Shown: positions 61,307 through 64,000 of the stretch, piece after piece
Numbering within the stretch: the stretch's first letter is position 1
Layout of the letters: each line of letters starts with the position of its first letter
Source of the DNA: Devosia sp.
Lineage (GTDB): Bacteria; Pseudomonadota; Alphaproteobacteria; Rhizobiales; Devosiaceae
Assembly (NCBI RefSeq): GCF_024707125.1
Contig: NZ_JANQAH010000003.1
Coordinates: 186,001 to 250,000 of the forward strand
Direction of reading: 5' to 3'
Length of the DNA stretch: 64,000 nt
The notes under the pieces: generated by a model
What the model was told of the DNA's origin: nothing
Seen by the model: only the letters and a program-made list of their open reading frames with translations
Databases searched by the model: none
Translations under genes and position numbers: made by a program

Positions 61307-62095
61307 TGCCGACAAAGATCCATCCAGCCCTGATCGGCTTCACCGCTCTCGTCTTCCTGTTCCTCGTGGGGCCGCTCGTCATCGTGGTGGGCGCCGCCCT
61401 CAGCGATACGACGTTCCTCACCTTCCCGCCGCAGGGGCTTAGTCTGCGTTGGTTCCAGAACATTTTTGAGATCGACGCCTTCCGGCGCACCATTCTCACC
61501 AGCCTGCAGGTCGCCGTGCTTTCGACCTTCGTGGCGCTGCTGATCGGCATTCCGGCGTCCTACGCCATGAGCCGCTATCGCATCCAGCTTCCGGGCTGGC
61601 TGTCGACGCTGTTCGTGCTGCCGGTGCTGGTGCCCGAACTGGTGCTGGGCTTTTCGCTGCTGAAGAATCTCGCCTTCCAGTTCAATGCGCCGATCTTCCT
61701 GTCGCTGGTCATCGGCCACACGATCCTGATCTTGCCCTATGTGATCCGGGTGATTTCGGCTTCGCTGGCCTCTTTCGATTTCTCCATCGAGGAAGCGGCG
61801 ATCAGCCTGGGTTCGCCGCCGCTGAAGACCTTCTTCACCGTGCTCCTGCCCAATGTCCGCTCGGGCGTGATTGCGGCCTTCATCCCTGGCCTTCATCACC
61901 TCGATCAATGACGTGTCGATCTCGATCTTCCTCACGGGACCGGGCATTTCGACGCTTCCCATTCAGCTGCTCGCCCATATGGAGCAGTTCTTCGATCCTA
62001 CCGTCGCTTCGGTTTCGGTCATGCTCATGGTGCTCACCGTGGCCGTCATGGCCATTGTCGAGCGCACGCTGGGCCTCACCTTCCTTGCCAAATAG
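61306..62095 (+). pseudogene. ABC transporter permease (PotC/PotI-like), broken by one-base frameshift
   Basis: The first frame gives 201 residues with good permease helices and the EAA loop EEAAISLGSPPLKTFFTVLL, then ends early at 61911. The rest, AFITSINDVSISIFLTGPGI to LTFLAK, continues in another frame to 62095. Removing one C from the CCC at 61884-61886 gives AAFILAFITSINDVSIS, the expected family sequence. The combined protein would be about 262 residues. The break sits immediately after the EAA loop. It may be a sequencing slip or a real loss; the other operon genes are intact. Confidence 0.82.
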
Positions 62096-62104
62096 AGGTC
62101 TGCC

Positions 62105-63166
62105 GTGACCAAGCCGCTTTCCATTCGCAACATCACCGCCCACTACGGCCAGACCAAGGTTCTCGAGGATCTGTCGCTCGATATCGCCGAGGGTGAACTC
62201 GTCTCCCTCCTCGGCGCCTCGGGCTGCGGCAAGACCACGACCCTGCGCCTCGTCGCCGGCTTCCTCCAGCCCACCTCGGGTAGCATTACGCTCGGCGGCA
62301 AGGATCTTACGCGCTTGCCCGCACACCAGCGCGACATTGGTCTCGTCTTCCAGAACTACGCGCTCTTCCCGCATCTGAGCGTCGCCGAGAATGTCGGCTT
62401 CGGCCTCAAGCAGCGCGGCATTTCTGGTGAAGCGAAAACCAAGCGCGTCGGCGCCATGCTGGAACGCGTGGGTCTTGCCCATCTCGCTGACCGCCTGCCC
62501 GGCGCCCTTTCGGGCGGCCAGAAGCAGCGCGTTGCGCTTGCGCGCGCCCTCGTTATCGAGCCCCCGCTGCTGATGTTCGATGAGCCGCTCAGCAACCTCG
62601 ATGCAAAGCTCCGCATCGACATGCGCGTCGAAATCCGCCAGCTGCAGCGTGCCAATGGCACGACCTCGGTCTATGTGACCCACGACCAGGAAGAAGCTTT
62701 CTCGATCTCGGATCGCGTGGCGATCATGCATGCGGGCAAGATCATGCAGCTCGATACGCCGGAGAACCTCTACCAGCGCCCGGCCAATGCCTTCGTCGCC
62801 CGCTTCGTCGGTTTTGAAAACCTCGTGCCGATGAAGGTCGTCGCCCGCGATGGCGCCAAGATCACGGCGGAAGCCGCTGGCGGAGTGAAGCTGACGCTCA
62901 GCCTCGAGCACTTTGGTGCGATCCCCGACAATTTTGTCCTCGCCTGCCGCGCCGATGGCCTGGCGGTCACCGACAATATGGCCGCCGAAGGCATTCCGAC
63001 GACGCTGGGCCTGCGCACGTACCTCGGTCGCGCCTATCAGTATCAGAGCGAAACCGCTGCCGGGATGCTGGTGGCCAATGGTCCGCTCAGCAAGCCGCTG
63101 GAACCGGGCTCGAACGCCAAGCTGGTGCCGGTGCCGGATCAGTGCACCATCCTGGCGGTGGAATGA
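62105..63166 (+). CDS. ABC transporter ATPase (PotA-like)
   Basis: A 353-residue ATPase. Walker A is LGASGCGKTTTLRLVAG near residue 36, the signature is LSGGQKQRVALARALV, and Walker B is LLMFDEPLSNLDAKLR. The C-terminal TOBE domain has the block FVARFVGFENLVPMKVVARD. It starts with GTG, preceded by AGAGG. Its stop overlaps the next ATG by four bases, so the amidohydrolase is translated together with it. Confidence 0.95.
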   Translation: MTKPLSIRNITAHYGQTKVLEDLSLDIAEGELVSLLGASGCGKTTTLRLVAGFLQPTSGSITLGGKDLTRLPAHQRDIGLVFQNYALFPHLSVAENVGFGLKQRGISGEAKTKRVGAMLERVGLAHLADRLPGALSGGQKQRVALARALVIEPPLLMFDEPLSNLDAKLRIDMRVEIRQLQRANGTTSVYVTHDQEEAFSISDRVAIMHAGKIMQLDTPENLYQRPANAFVARFVGFENLVPMKVVARDGAKITAEAAGGVKLTLSLEHFGAIPDNFVLACRADGLAVTDNMAAEGIPTTLGLRTYLGRAYQYQSETAAGMLVANGPLSKPLEPGSNAKLVPVPDQCTILAVE

Positions 63167-64000
63167 GCGTTCTCTTCACCAATGCCCTTGTCGTCACCAT
63201 GGACGACGCCCTGACCGTTCATGAAAACGGTTGGGTGCATGTCGAGGGCACGACGATATCGGCGCTCGGCTCCGGCACACCGCCTGATGTTCCGGGTGCG
63301 GAGACAGTCGATTGTGGTGGCGACATCGTCATGCCGGGCATGGTCAATGCCCACTGCCATATGGGCATGTCGGTATTCCGCGGCCTCGGCGAAGATGTCG
63401 ATGACCGGCTCTATCGCTACATCCTGCCGCTTGAGCGAAAATTCGTGTCGGCGGAGATGGTGCGCGTCGGGTCGGCCATGTCGGCGCTGGAAATGATCCA
63501 GGGCGGGGTCACCACGGTGGCCGACATGTATTACTTCGAAACCGAAGTCGGCGATGTCTGCGACAAGGCGGGCCTCCGCGCCATTGTCGGCCAGACGCTG
63601 GCCGATTTCGATCCGCCGGATCACAAGAATTTCGACGAGGGTTTTGCCCGCGTGGAAGAACTGGTCGATCGCTTCACCGGCCATCCGCTGGTGACACCAT
63701 CCATCGCCCCCCACGCCCCCTACTCCACCGGCCGCGACACCATGGCCCGGATCGCACAGTGGTCGGCCGACCACCCCGACGTGCCCGCGCAGATGCACCT
63801 CGCCGAGAGTTCGCTTGAGGTAAAATGGGCGCTCGACACGCACGGCAAATCCACCGTTGAGGTCACTGCCGAAGCCGGGCTCCTGAAACCCAATCTCATT
63901 TGCGCGCATTGCCTGCAACTCGATGACGCCGACATCCGCATGATGTCCGAGCATCAGGTCTGCGTGGTCACCAATCCGCGCTCCAACGGCAAGGCTGGCC
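63163..64000 (+). CDS. Amidohydrolase of the TRZ/ATZ (cytosine deaminase-like) group, partial
   Basis: The visible 279 residues run MSVLFTNALVVTMDDALTVH to VTNPRSNGKAG, then leave the window. Metal ligands are the histidines of MVNAHCHMGMSVFRG. Further family histidines lie in SIAPHAPYS, QMHLAES and CAHCLQLDD. The missing C-terminal end would hold the final aspartate. This subfamily deaminates or dechlorinates nitrogen heterocycles and related amines. It overlaps the ATPase gene by four bases, so the transporter probably brings in its substrate. Confidence 0.88.
   Translation, partial: MSVLFTNALVVTMDDALTVHENGWVHVEGTTISALGSGTPPDVPGAETVDCGGDIVMPGMVNAHCHMGMSVFRGLGEDVDDRLYRYILPLERKFVSAEMVRVGSAMSALEMIQGGVTTVADMYYFETEVGDVCDKAGLRAIVGQTLADFDPPDHKNFDEGFARVEELVDRFTGHPLVTPSIAPHAPYSTGRDTMARIAQWSADHPDVPAQMHLAESSLEVKWALDTHGKSTVEVTAEAGLLKPNLICAHCLQLDDADIRMMSEHQVCVVTNPRSNGKAG

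Overview
The window comes from an alphaproteobacterium of the order Hyphomicrobiales and most resembles the Devosia group. I infer this from gene content and order: UQCC chaperone-DUF177-plsX-fabH-ihfA-merR, glyA-nrdR-ribH-nusB, hemB-RDD-bpt, and rpoZ-rel-pyrE-acpS-lepB-rnc-era. BA14K proteins, an LdtR/L,D-transpeptidase pair, a PutR-type Lrp regulator, a RirA-like iron box and GC-rich REP-type repeats fit the same placement. I see no phage, insertion sequence, CRISPR array, rRNA or tRNA. About 69 genes fill the window and most intergenic space holds hairpin repeats.

Layout. 1-6.3 kb: end of an unknown gene, an inositol-dehydrogenase-like oxidoreductase, then a minus-strand core run (merR, ihfA, fabH, plsX, DUF177, UQCC chaperone) divergent from bamE. 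6.3-9.4 kb: glyA-nrdR-ribH-nusB, with no ribD/ribE between nrdR and ribH. 9.8-13.4 kb: envelope genes, namely two BA14K proteins and a Tat-exported L,D-transpeptidase with its MarR regulator LdtR. 13.6-19.3 kb: an XRE regulator between two small membrane proteins, then hemB, an EamA transporter, an RDD protein, bpt and a Dabb protein. 19.5-25.2 kb: parC, an orphan iron-siderophore binding protein behind a RirA-like box, recO, a Pr6Pr protein, and a MarR/monooxygenase pair with a palindromic operator. 25.2-31.5 kb: era, rnc, lepB, acpS, pyrE, rel and rpoZ. 31.7-39.3 kb: a NYN protein, smpB, dapA, an alpha/beta hydrolase without the usual serine, a frameshifted OmpA/BON gene, a porin and a short-chain dehydrogenase. 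39.3-46.6 kb: amino-sugar recycling (nagA, SIS deaminase, GntR regulator, divergent murQ) next to a beta-mannosidase. 46.7-55 kb: a peptide ABC transporter with its own XRE-cupin regulator, a GAF protein, an Xaa-Pro peptidase and an acetyltransferase. 55-59 kb: putA and divergent putR. 59.3-64 kb: a polyamine-type ABC transporter, one permease of which is frameshifted, followed by an amidohydrolase cut by the window edge.

How it works together. The left half is mostly housekeeping: lipid precursors, translation and RNA processing, riboflavin, heme, lysine/peptidoglycan precursors and stringent response. The right half is nutrient scavenging: cell-wall amino sugars, mannosides, peptides, proline and an unidentified nitrogen compound. 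Each scavenging unit sits beside its own regulator, and several of the shared promoter regions carry visible repeat operators.

Points most worth checking: paired TGGTAT-N5-TGGYAT repeats in the murQ/gntR promoter region, the putA-putR inverted repeat, the RirA-like box, the MarR palindrome, two one-base frameshifts (35.48 kb and 61.88 kb), a duplicated gene-end scar after the short-chain dehydrogenase, and six copies of a ~72-bp doublet palindrome of REPIN type.
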